Shown: piece after piece, positions 1-5,357 of the stretch
How the letters are laid out: every line of letters begins with the position of its first letter
How positions within the stretch are numbered: position 1 is the first letter of the stretch
NCBI GenBank assembly: GCA_905233965.1
Contig: CAJOFG010000135.1
Coordinates: 1 to 5,357 of the forward strand
DNA from: an uncultured Selenomonadaceae bacterium
GTDB taxonomy: Bacteria; Bacillota; Negativicutes; Selenomonadales; Selenomonadaceae
Direction: 5' to 3'
DNA length: 5,357 nt
Made by a program: the position numbers and the translations under genes
The notes under the pieces: model-generated
What the model saw: only the letters and a program-made list of their open reading frames with translations
Databases searched by the model: none
What the model was told of the DNA's origin: nothing

Positions 1-396
1 TTTAACGCCCGGAATTATTTTGTAATTGTCGTCACGAATCAAAGCGGCGTTGCCAGAGGATTTTACACGGAGGACGCGATAAAAAATTTGCATGACTTCA
101 TGCGGGACGACTTTAGAAAATCCGGCGCGACAATCGACGCGTTTTATTACTGCCCGCACCACCCGGAAGGAATTGTCGAACGATACAAAAAAGTCTGCGA
201 CTGCCGGAAACCGGAGCCGGGCTTAATCCTCCGGGCTTGCAAAGATTTTGAAATAAATCCGGCGGACTCTTTTTTAATCGGCGACTCGGAACGCGACATC
301 GAATCCGGGCGACGTGCCGGACTTCAAAAAAATTTTCTGTTTCCCGGAGGAAATTTGTTTGAGTATGTCAAAACAAACTTTAAACCGATTGAATGA
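1..396 (+). CDS. gmhB: D-glycero-D-manno-heptose 1,7-bisphosphate 7-phosphatase, 3' part (5' end outside window)
   Basis: HAD-superfamily phosphatase that removes the C7 phosphate of heptose 1,7-bisphosphate in the cytoplasm, a step toward ADP- or GDP-activated heptose for LPS core or surface glycans. The frame is open from base 1, and 131 residues are visible. HAD motif II is VVTNQSG (residues 10-16). The family-typical zinc loop runs from CPHHPEG to VCDCRKP, with Cys51, His53, Cys66 and Cys68 as likely ligands. Lys70 in the same loop matches motif III, and IGDSERD (93-99, Asp95 and Asp99) is motif IV. The zinc loop closely resembles that of E. coli GmhB, which separates it from HisB-type phosphatases. 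Motif I with the nucleophile Asp (DxDGT) must lie upstream; some 40 residues are missing. The stop TGA overlaps the GAGGAG ribosome binding site of the next gene, so the two are surely cotranscribed. A TTG at 88 is internal, not the start. Whether the substrate is the alpha or beta anomer cannot be decided here. Confidence 0.93.
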   Translation, partial: FNARNYFVIVVTNQSGVARGFYTEDAIKNLHDFMRDDFRKSGATIDAFYYCPHHPEGIVERYKKVCDCRKPEPGLILRACKDFEINPADSFLIGDSERDIESGRRAGLQKNFLFPGGNLFEYVKTNFKPIE

Positions 397-2511
397 GGAG
401 AAAAAATTTTTATGGACACGCCGAAAGTTTCAATTTTGATTCCGCTTTATAACCGAATACGTCACGCCGAAGAATGTATCACCGGTGCCTTGAATCAAAC
501 TTTTCAAGATACCGAAATTATAATTCGCGATGATTGCTCGACCGACGGAGTTTTTGATTTCGTCCGTGAAAAATTTTCGGAACAAATTTCTTCCGGGAAA
601 ATAAAACTTTTCCGCAACGAAAAAAATCTCGGCAGCGGGACGACCGACAAACTTTTTCATGACGCGTCCGGTAAATACGTTCAAATTCTCCACAATGACG
701 ATTTGCTTTTGTCGCACGCGTCGCAACATCTTTATGATTTGGCGGAAAAATTTCAAGCCGACGTTGTACACGGTTCAAATTTTCTCCTCCAAGACAAAGA
801 CGAACCGGTTACGGAAGGCACCCGGTTGCAGGTGGCAAGCGGCGACAGAAACCCGGTTACCGAAACGACAATCATGCCGGCAGACCCGGATTCGCGATTC
901 ACGGAATGGAATATCGCCGGGACTTTTCTTGACGCTCAATATAATTTGTTCCGAAGAGATTTTTTGCTTGAGAATAAAATTTTTATGTCGCGTTGCCCGG
1001 ACTTGTCTTTTTTCATGTTGCTGTGGATTATGAAGGCGAAAGTTTACGTTAAAGACCCGACTTATTTTTACGTTTATCGCGATGCAAAAGATTCAACATC
1101 AAACACTTTCAATGCCCGTATTATTGAAAGATTTATTTCGGAAAAAATTCAAATTGCCGAAACGGTTGACGAAATTTTGACGGAGATAAAATTTTTCAGG
1201 GATTATCCGCAAGCCTTGCGTTTGGCGAAAACAAGATTGATTGCGAACGGACACGACTACATTATAAAAAAATTTTACCGCGACGGAGTCACTGCGGAAA
1301 TTCAAGCAGCCGTCGAAAATGCTTTCCGAAAAAAATTCGGCGACGATTCATTTTATCCGTCGATGCTTTTCGATTGGGTGGAGGTTATGCCGACCGAACA
1401 AAATATTACCGCCGCATTGCTTGACGCTTGCCGGTCTTGGATTTATTCCGACGAAAAAAATTTGTGAGGAGAAAAATTTTTTATGGACACGCCGAAAGTT
1501 TCAATTCTGATTCCGCTTTACAATCGGATACGTTACGCCGAAGAATGTATCAAAAGTGCCTTGAATCAAACTTTTCAAGACACGGAAGTTGTCATTCGCG
1601 ATGACTGCTCGACCGACGGAGTTTTTGATTTCGTCCGTGAAAAATTTTCGGAACAAATTTCTTCCGGGAAAATAAAACTTTTCCGCAACGAAAAAAATCT
1701 CGGCTTCACGATGCGTCCGGCAAGTACGTTCACATTCTCCACAATGACGATTTGCTTTTGCCGAATGCGTCGCAACATCTTTATGAAGTGGCGGAAAAAT
1801 TTCAAGCCGACGTTGTACACGGTTCAAATTTCCTCATTCAAGACAAGGACGAGCCCGTTACGGAAGGCACCCCGTTAAGACCGGTGACCGGAGATCAAAA
1901 GCCGGTTGCCGAGACGACCGTCATGCCGTCCGATCCTCTTGCAAGATTTACGGAGTGGAACGAAAACGGAACTTTTCTTGACGCTCAATATAATTTGTTC
2001 CGAAGAGATTTTTTGCTTGAGAATAAAATTTTTATGTCGCGTTGCCGGGACTTGTCTTTTTTCCTGTTGCTGTGGATTATGAAAGCCGGAGTTTACGTCA
2101 AAGACCCGACTTACTTTTACATTCGCCGTGATGCAAAAGATTCCAAATCAAACACTTTTAATGCCCGCTCCATAGAAAAATTTATTGTTCACAAATTAAA
2201 AGTCGCCGAACAACTCGATAAAGTTTTGCCGGAAATAAAATTTTTCACCATATGTCCGCAAGCCTTACGCTTGGCGAAATTAAAAATATTGGCAAACAGA
2301 CACGACTACACGATTAAGGAAACTTACAAAGACGGAGTAACGCCGGAAATTCAAGCAGCCGTCGAAAATGCTTTCCGACAAAAATTCGGCGACGCGGCAT
2401 TTTATCCGGCAATGCTTTTTAATTGGGTACACGTTTTACCGACGGAAGAAAATATTTCTACGGCAATGATAAAAAGTCACGAGTCTTGGATTTATTCAAA
2501 AAAAGTTTGTA
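394..2511 (+). repeat. Direct tandem duplication, two units (394-1464 and 1465 to about 2511)
   Basis: The unit starts at the stop codon of the preceding gene and includes the shared leader TGAGGAGAAAAA plus the whole glycosyltransferase gene. The stop-to-start distance is 15 nt in both units and the start-to-start distance is 1071 bp. Homology fades after ATTTATTC, near 2497, with a trace (TTTGT) up to about 2510. The 22-bp gap after 1704 shortens the second unit. Identity is patchy: 535-633 and 1606-1704 are identical over 99 bp, and 922-997 and 1971-2046 over 76 bp. The first 123 bp of the genes differ at about 14 positions, by eye. Such a pair could recombine to gain, lose or convert a copy. 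Confidence 0.9.
412..1467 (+). CDS. Family 2 (GT-A fold) glycosyltransferase, intact copy of a tandem pair
   Basis: Predicted inverting glycosyltransferase that moves a sugar from a nucleotide-sugar donor to a growing glycan at the cytoplasmic face of the membrane. The 351-residue protein has the usual GT2 layout. It opens with VSILIPLYN (6-14), followed by DDCSTDG (40-46) of the nucleotide-binding strand, NLG at 72-74, and ASGKYVQILHNDD (85-97), whose N-D-D stands at the metal-binding DXD position. The C-terminal part (about 180-351) is helical and probably sets acceptor choice. No membrane segment or signal peptide is visible. The ATG sits 15 nt after the gmhB stop; GAGGAG at 395-400 lies 11 nt upstream, a rather long A/T-only spacer. 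Its place behind gmhB suggests a role in a heptose-containing LPS or surface glycan, but donor and acceptor are unknown. A near copy follows directly. Confidence 0.9.
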   Translation: MDTPKVSILIPLYNRIRHAEECITGALNQTFQDTEIIIRDDCSTDGVFDFVREKFSEQISSGKIKLFRNEKNLGSGTTDKLFHDASGKYVQILHNDDLLLSHASQHLYDLAEKFQADVVHGSNFLLQDKDEPVTEGTRLQVASGDRNPVTETTIMPADPDSRFTEWNIAGTFLDAQYNLFRRDFLLENKIFMSRCPDLSFFMLLWIMKAKVYVKDPTYFYVYRDAKDSTSNTFNARIIERFISEKIQIAETVDEILTEIKFFRDYPQALRLAKTRLIANGHDYIIKKFYRDGVTAEIQAAVENAFRKKFGDDSFYPSMLFDWVEVMPTEQNITAALLDACRSWIYSDEKNL

Positions 2512-2564
2512 ATTCCGGTTTGCAGGAAAAAATTTCAGGTTCGACGAAATATCAGGCACGTTAA
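1483..2564 (+). pseudogene. Second tandem copy of the family 2 glycosyltransferase, frameshifted by a 22-bp deletion
   Basis: Codons 1-74 (1483-1704) match the first copy through VSILIPLYN, DDCSTDG and NLG. At 1704/1705 there is a 22-bp gap relative to bases 634-655 of the first copy, and the match continues one frame back from HDASGKYVHILHNDD (from 1707) to 2564. Read without correction, the first frame ends at 1878 as a 131-residue product that lacks the DXD region and everything after it. The downstream frame is open for 285 codons and about three-quarters identical in protein to copy 1, with no nonsense mutations. So the break is recent, tolerated by recoding, or a sequence error. Without repair neither part should be active: the first lacks the metal site, the second the nucleotide-binding start. 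The C-terminus also differs: after SWIYS a tail of some 20 residues replaces the DEKNL end of copy 1. The start is the ATG at 1483, with GAGGAG at 1466-1471. Confidence 0.8.
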
Positions 2565-2574
2565 AAAATCTTCG

Positions 2575-2580
2575 TATAAT
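2575..2580 (+). promoter_or_regulatory. Possible -10 box upstream of ftsZ
   Basis: A perfect TATAAT lies 10 nt after the stop of the second glycosyltransferase copy. No good TTGACA-like -35 is present 16-18 nt upstream (TCAGGC is there at 17 nt). The 160-nt region before ftsZ is AT-rich, with T runs at 2604-2611 and 2632-2638. A transcript from here would have a leader of roughly 140 nt. No clear factor-independent terminator separates the glycosyltransferases from ftsZ, so read-through remains possible. Confidence 0.28.
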
Positions 2581-2711
2581 GAAAAAAATATGGAATTTTC
2601 GACTTTTTTTTCGGCACTATAGCATAATTCATTTTTTTGTTGTAAAATGTGCCGGCGGAATTTTTGTACTTAATTTTGAAATTATTTCTTACCTGAAATT
2701 TATTTTGATAT

Positions 2712-2716
2712 GGGGG
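2712..2716 (+). promoter_or_regulatory. Ribosome binding site of ftsZ
   Basis: GGGGG, an imperfect Shine-Dalgarno sequence, lies 8 nt before the GTG start at 2725. The in-frame ATG at 2710 overlaps it and is closed by TAG at 2719-2721, so GTG is the first usable start in this frame. An out-of-frame ATG at 2723 lies 6 nt from the same site. Confidence 0.55.
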
Positions 2717-2724
2717 CATAGAAT

Positions 2725-3870
2725 GTGTTTGAATTTGATGACAGCAGCTTGGATCAGTTTGCAAAAATCAAAGTAATCGGAGTGGGCGGCGGCGGAAGCA
2801 ACGCCGTCAACCGGATGATTTCGCTCGGTCTTGAAGGAGTGGAATTTATCGCAGTCAACACTGATGCTCAGGCATTGGTTAATTCGCTCGCTCCCAAAAG
2901 AATGCGGATAGGGGAAAAGTTGACACGCGGACTCGGTGCGGGTGCCCGTCCGGAGATTGGAGAGAAAGCGGCGCAGGAAAGTCGCGAAGCAATTCTCGAA
3001 TCTTTGCGCGGCTCCGACATGGTTTTCATTACGGCGGGAATGGGCGGCGGCACCGGTACCGGCGCGGCTCCGATTGTCGCGGAATGTGCCAGAGAGATCG
3101 GAGCGTTGACGGTCGGAGTCGTCACGCGACCTTTCACTTTTGAAGGACCGAAACGCAAAAAAAATGCCGACATCGGTATCGAAAATCTCAAACGGAATGT
3201 GGACACGATTATCACAATTCCGAACGACAGACTTTTGCAAGTCGTCGACAAAAAAACTCCCATGACTCAGGCGTTCAGCATTGCCGACGATATTTTGAGA
3301 CAGGGCGTTAAAGGAATTTCGGACTTAATCGCTGTTCCGGGTCTTGTCAATCTCGACTTCGCGGACGTTAAATCCGTTATGAGTGATTCCGGCTCCGCAT
3401 TGATGGGTATCGGCGAAGCGTCCGGAGAAAATGCGCCGGTTAATGCCGTCAAGGCCGCGATCGACTCTCCGCTTTTGGAAACAAGTATTCAGGGCGCGCG
3501 CGGAATTTTGCTCAACATCATGGGCGCGACGGAGTCTTTGGCAATGGCGGAAATTAACGAAGCGTCCACCGCAATTCAAGAGGCGGCACATCCGGAAGCG
3601 GAAATTATTTGGGGCGTTTCCCTCGACGAATCGCTCGGCGACACCGTAACGGTAACCGTTGTTGCGACACGTTTCGACGGCGAAGCCGAAATTGAACGTC
3701 CGAAAGCAAAATCTCCCGGTACTCCGAGAAACACCGGACTTCCCAGATTCGGAGATTTTTCAAAAGGGTTCAATACGCCGAAAAATGTTTCGACTGCGCC
3801 GGAAAAAGAAAACGGTGCAGACAACAAAGATGCCGGCATTATCGACATACCCTCTTGGATGAAGAATTGA
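2725..3870 (+). CDS. ftsZ: Cell division protein FtsZ
   Basis: Tubulin-like GTPase that polymerises at mid-cell into the Z ring and recruits the septal wall machinery. The 381-residue length is normal. The GTPase domain begins with [16 protein letters not shown] (16-31). The tubulin signature GGGTGTG is at 107-113, and the T7-loop NLDFADV (209-215) carries Asp211 and Asp214, which complete the GTP site of the neighbouring subunit. The C-terminal subdomain ends near 317 (VTVVATRF). A short, charged, Gly/Pro/Asn-rich linker follows, then the conserved tail DIPSWMKN (374-381) that binds membrane tethers such as FtsA or SepF. The start is GTG at 2725, giving the expected N-terminus [17 protein letters not shown]; no in-frame start lies closer to the binding site. 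It follows surface-glycan genes instead of ftsA/ftsQ and is closed by its own terminator, so it appears to be expressed apart from a dcw cluster, at least on the visible side. Confidence 0.97.
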   Translation: MFEFDDSSLDQFAKIKVIGVGGGGSNAVNRMISLGLEGVEFIAVNTDAQALVNSLAPKRMRIGEKLTRGLGAGARPEIGEKAAQESREAILESLRGSDMVFITAGMGGGTGTGAAPIVAECAREIGALTVGVVTRPFTFEGPKRKKNADIGIENLKRNVDTIITIPNDRLLQVVDKKTPMTQAFSIADDILRQGVKGISDLIAVPGLVNLDFADVKSVMSDSGSALMGIGEASGENAPVNAVKAAIDSPLLETSIQGARGILLNIMGATESLAMAEINEASTAIQEAAHPEAEIIWGVSLDESLGDTVTVTVVATRFDGEAEIERPKAKSPGTPRNTGLPRFGDFSKGFNTPKNVSTAPEKENGADNKDAGIIDIPSWMKN

Positions 3871-3910
3871 TTATGATGATTTTTGAAAAATTGATTCAGC
3901 GAAAAAAATT

Positions 3911-3937
3911 CCCGGCGATATTCGCGCCGGGTTTTTT
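3911..3937 (+). terminator. Rho-independent terminator of ftsZ
   Basis: A perfect 7-bp GC stem, CCCGGCG (3911-3917) with CGCCGGG (3925-3931), around a 7-nt loop is followed directly by six T (3932-3937). It lies 40 nt after the ftsZ stop. The A run at 3902-3908 might let it work weakly on the other strand too, as a backup for the opposing gene. Confidence 0.88.
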
Positions 3938-3951
3938 ATTATAACCATATC

Positions 3952-3990
3952 AAAAAAGCAGACGACTCTTTCATTGAATCGTCTGCTTTT
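3952..3990 (-). terminator. Rho-independent terminator of the opposing (minus-strand) membrane-protein gene
   Basis: A long hairpin pairs 3954-3968 with 3976-3990. The 15-position stem has one C-A mismatch (3966/3978) and a 7-nt loop. On the minus strand the stem is followed by T6 (the complement of A 3952-3957). It stands about 54 nt past the minus-strand stop at 4044. On the plus strand the stem ends in TTTTACTTT, so it may also stop ftsZ transcripts that escape the first hairpin. Confidence 0.82.
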
Positions 3991-4043
3991 ACTTTACGGT
4001 GTAACAAAATTTTTATTCGATACGCCCGGCGAAAAAATTTTTT

Positions 4044-5042
4044 TCAATCGGCAAGTTTCTTCGCAAGAACCGCCGCTTCCGTTTCCAAATTTTGAGCACG
4101 ATGTTTTTTCTCGTCGGCAGATTTCAGTGTCGCTGATTTTTTGTCGTCCATCCAACGCGTATAATCATCAACGTAGCCGACGTACAAATCACAAATTTGT
4201 ATACGCAAACCTTGAAGAGTTTCGGCCTCCTTCGGCACGGGGAGCTCGAACAATTCGCGTTTGCGATCTTCCCAATCTTTTTTAATGTCGGTCATCAAAT
4301 TTTTCAAATCGGCACGGAAACTTTCCGACGACAAATTTCCGGCAGACAATATGCCGGCTTTTTGCTCCGCGTCGCGAACAATTTTTTCATGCTTTGAAAT
4401 TATTTCGTCGCTCGCGTCAAGATATTTTTGCAAATTCTCCCGGCGCACGACGTTTATCTCTTTCACGAAGTCCCGAAAATTTCTGAAACGAACGACTTTC
4501 CAATTTCCGTCTGAATCTCTCTGCAGAAGAGTTTCGAGAATAAATTCTTTGTTAAATTCCGGTTGAAAAATTTTTATGTGAGCGACCGCTTCGCTTTCAT
4601 TGCCTTCAACCGTTTCAATTTTTTCCGTGCCGCGATATTCGATTTTGTCCAACCCGATTTTTTGCAAAATGTCCGTCATGCCGGAAAGTCCGTCAAAATT
4701 TCCGGTTGCGACAAAAGAATCTGTCGCCGCCCTCAATCCGAGTACCATCGGGACTTTAAGACCGGCTGAAAAATTTTTTACGACTTCCTTTGAATCCTCA
4801 GACATATTTTTTTCCGCGTCGATTAACCCGGCAACAATATCGTCGTAAGCCGAATCAAGTAAACTGTCGAGGTTCACGAATCTTTCAACATTTTCCTTTT
4901 CGTGTTTCGCCAAAGCCTGTTCGACATTTTGTATCGCGTATTCCGGAGATTTTGCGCTCACGTTGAAATGATACCAGCAGAAAATCGCCGCGATGAGAAC
5001 GACAACTCCTATTGCCGCTCCGATTTTTACTTTTTTGTCCAT
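4044..5042 (-). CDS. Hypothetical membrane-anchored protein, possibly DUF2939-like
   Basis: I do not recognise a named gene. The 332-residue protein starts MDKKVKIGAAIG and has one hydrophobic segment (about residues 7-24) with lysines before it. This suggests an uncleaved signal anchor with the rest outside the cytoplasmic membrane. No lipobox is evident. Residues about 30-115 (SPEYAIQNVEQALAKHEKEN onward, then FVNLDSLLDS) have the pattern of DUF2939-type proteins: an anchor, then a helix of small 'subunits per D/A' style and a 'yVd...l' stretch. That family call is from memory of the pattern and is weak. The middle (about 135-190) looks alpha/beta and ends in DGNWKVVRFRNFRDFV, like the 'dG.WkV' close of NTF2/DUF4878-like folds. 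The last 130 residues are charged and helical, likely coiled coil, ending in the Ala/Lys-rich segment AAVLAKKLAD. It is convergent to ftsZ and divergent from the next gene, so it is probably monocistronic. Confidence 0.8.
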   Translation of the reverse strand: MDKKVKIGAAIGVVVLIAAIFCWYHFNVSAKSPEYAIQNVEQALAKHEKENVERFVNLDSLLDSAYDDIVAGLIDAEKNMSEDSKEVVKNFSAGLKVPMVLGLRAATDSFVATGNFDGLSGMTDILQKIGLDKIEYRGTEKIETVEGNESEAVAHIKIFQPEFNKEFILETLLQRDSDGNWKVVRFRNFRDFVKEINVVRRENLQKYLDASDEIISKHEKIVRDAEQKAGILSAGNLSSESFRADLKNLMTDIKKDWEDRKRELFELPVPKEAETLQGLRIQICDLYVGYVDDYTRWMDDKKSATLKSADEKKHRAQNLETEAAVLAKKLAD

Positions 5043-5051
5043 CACCGAAAA

Positions 5052-5059
5052 CTCCTCTC
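5052..5059 (-). promoter_or_regulatory. Ribosome binding site that fixes the start of the minus-strand membrane protein
   Basis: On the minus strand GAGAGGAG is followed by a 9-nt spacer and then ATG at 5042. This favours ATG over the GTG at 5078, which would add 12 residues (MKCSTNREEFSV) encoded across the binding site itself. The ATG start also puts the membrane anchor at the very N-terminus, as expected. Confidence 0.85.
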
Positions 5060-5147
5060 GATTTGTCGAACACTTCACGAATTTTTTTCTTGCCGTTATA
5101 TTCGGCGACGCGAAATTTTTTCCTGCAGATTTTTATACCGGGAAGAA

Positions 5148-5176
5148 TTGCAATTTACTTTCAATGATGTTAGTAT
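5148..5176 (+). promoter_or_regulatory. Candidate sigma-70-type promoter for the exported-protein gene
   Basis: TTGCAA (5148-5153), a 17-nt spacer and TAGTAT (5171-5176), preceded by TG at 5168-5169, give an extended -10 promoter. Transcription would begin near 5183, leaving about 38 nt of leader before the ATG at 5221. The -35 sits inside the 10-bp palindrome AATTGCAATT (5146-5155), which could be an operator. The rest of the divergent region 5043-5220 holds TATAAC/TATAAA-like boxes on the minus strand without a well-spaced -35. Confidence 0.45.
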
Positions 5177-5220
5177 TTGCCGGTAATAATTTTTATTCTG
5201 AAAGGCAGTGTATCATAAAA

Positions 5221-5357
5221 ATGAGCGGATTGAAAATTTTCGGAAAGTTGGCGGCGGGAGTTTTGGGGCTTGCCATGATTTTTAGTGCGCCCGGTCAAGT
5301 GAGCGCGGAGGAAACTCCGGCACCGGCTCCGACAAAACGCCCGTTGAAGTTAATCGC
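5221..5357 (+). CDS. Exported protein of unknown function, N-terminal part (3' end outside window)
   Basis: The first 45 codons are visible. The N-terminus is a classic Sec signal peptide: MSGLKIFGK with two lysines, a hydrophobic core LAAGVLGLAMIF (10-21), and a cleavage region ending QVSA before EE, with cleavage likely after Ala29. There is no lipobox cysteine. The mature start is Ala/Pro-rich (ETPAPAPTKRP), as in the flexible linkers of periplasmic or surface proteins; PLKLI may be the first strand of a folded domain. The start is ATG 5221. The only purine-rich site is AAAGGCAG (5201-5208), a weak Shine-Dalgarno with a long 12-nt spacer. Function cannot be read from this much sequence. 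Confidence 0.8.
   Translation, partial: MSGLKIFGKLAAGVLGLAMIFSAPGQVSAEETPAPAPTKRPLKLI

Noticed and set aside
88..396. TTG at 88 as the start of a short 102-residue gene
   Set aside because: The frame is open back to base 1 and encodes HAD motif II (VVTNQSG) upstream, so this is an internal codon of a gene that begins outside the window.
1752..2564. Separate 270-residue gene starting at TTG 1752
   Set aside because: The homology to copy 1 extends upstream of 1752 in the same frame to about 1707. TTG 1752 is the internal Leu of HNDDLLL and has no ribosome binding site, so this is the 3' part of the frameshifted copy.
2581..2612. Possible terminator between copy 2 and ftsZ
   Set aside because: An A run (2582-2588) can pair with the T run (2604-2611), but there is no GC stem, so it is unlikely to terminate transcription.
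2676..2704. TTGAAA with TTTATT as an ftsZ promoter
   Set aside because: Transcription would start at about the ribosome binding site, leaving too short a leader, and the -10 is poor.
2579..2776. 65-residue plus-strand ORF across the ftsZ leader
   Set aside because: It is low-complexity (Phe/Ile-rich) translation of AT-rich DNA without a ribosome binding site at its start. Only its final 17 codons from ATG 2723 merit comment.
2689..3240. Long antisense reading frames inside ftsZ (for example 2689-3240 and 2868-3263)
   Set aside because: They are opposite a full-length conserved gene. Their translations are Arg/Ser-rich with no recognisable domain, as expected from codon bias of the sense strand.
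5043..5078. GTG at 5078 as the start of the minus-strand gene
   Set aside because: It would encode 12 residues across a strong GAGAGGAG site placed 9 nt before ATG 5042, and a charged tail ahead of the membrane anchor.
5079..5180. Promoter for the minus-strand gene (TTGAAA and TATAAA boxes)
   Set aside because: The spacing between the boxes is 21 nt and other pairs have a weak -35. A promoter must exist but I cannot place it with support.

Overview
The window looks like chromosomal DNA from a diderm Firmicute, most likely in the Negativicutes (Selenomonas/Veillonella relatives). Two things suggest this. The FtsZ N-terminus reads like a Firmicutes-type FtsZ, and a heptose-bisphosphate phosphatase (GmhB) is present, which implies LPS or heptose-containing surface glycans. 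Base use is moderately AT-rich, with many A-run/T-run tracts. The taxonomic call rests on recognition, not on a search.

Layout. (1) Positions 1-2564, plus strand: a surface-polysaccharide operon end. It holds the 3' part of gmhB, an intact family-2 glycosyltransferase gene, and a tandem second copy of that gene. The two glycosyltransferase units are 1071 bp apart and share the same 15-nt leader, including the ribosome binding site. The second copy has lost 22 bp between the nucleotide-binding and metal-binding motifs. It is split into two frames, although the rest of its reading frame stays open. (2) 2565-2724: AT-rich leader. (3) 2725-3870, plus strand: full-length ftsZ with a GTG start, not flanked by other division genes. 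(4) 3871-4043: convergent intergenic region with two hairpins, one suited to terminate ftsZ and one suited to terminate the opposing gene. (5) 4044-5042, minus strand: an unrecognised protein with one N-terminal membrane anchor. (6) 5043-5220: divergent intergenic region with a candidate extended -10 promoter. (7) 5221 to the window end, plus strand: start of an exported protein with a Sec signal peptide.

Functionally, gmhB and the glycosyltransferases fit a heptose/LPS or surface-glycan locus, and FtsZ builds the division ring. The last two genes act at or outside the membrane but have no role I can name. The most notable feature is the tandem glycosyltransferase pair: a duplication, long patches of perfect identity beside diverged stretches, a frameshifting deletion, and an A7 run in exactly the register that a -1 slip would need to rejoin the frames. 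I see no convincing evidence of a wholly new system, and no CRISPR array, RNA gene or mobile element.
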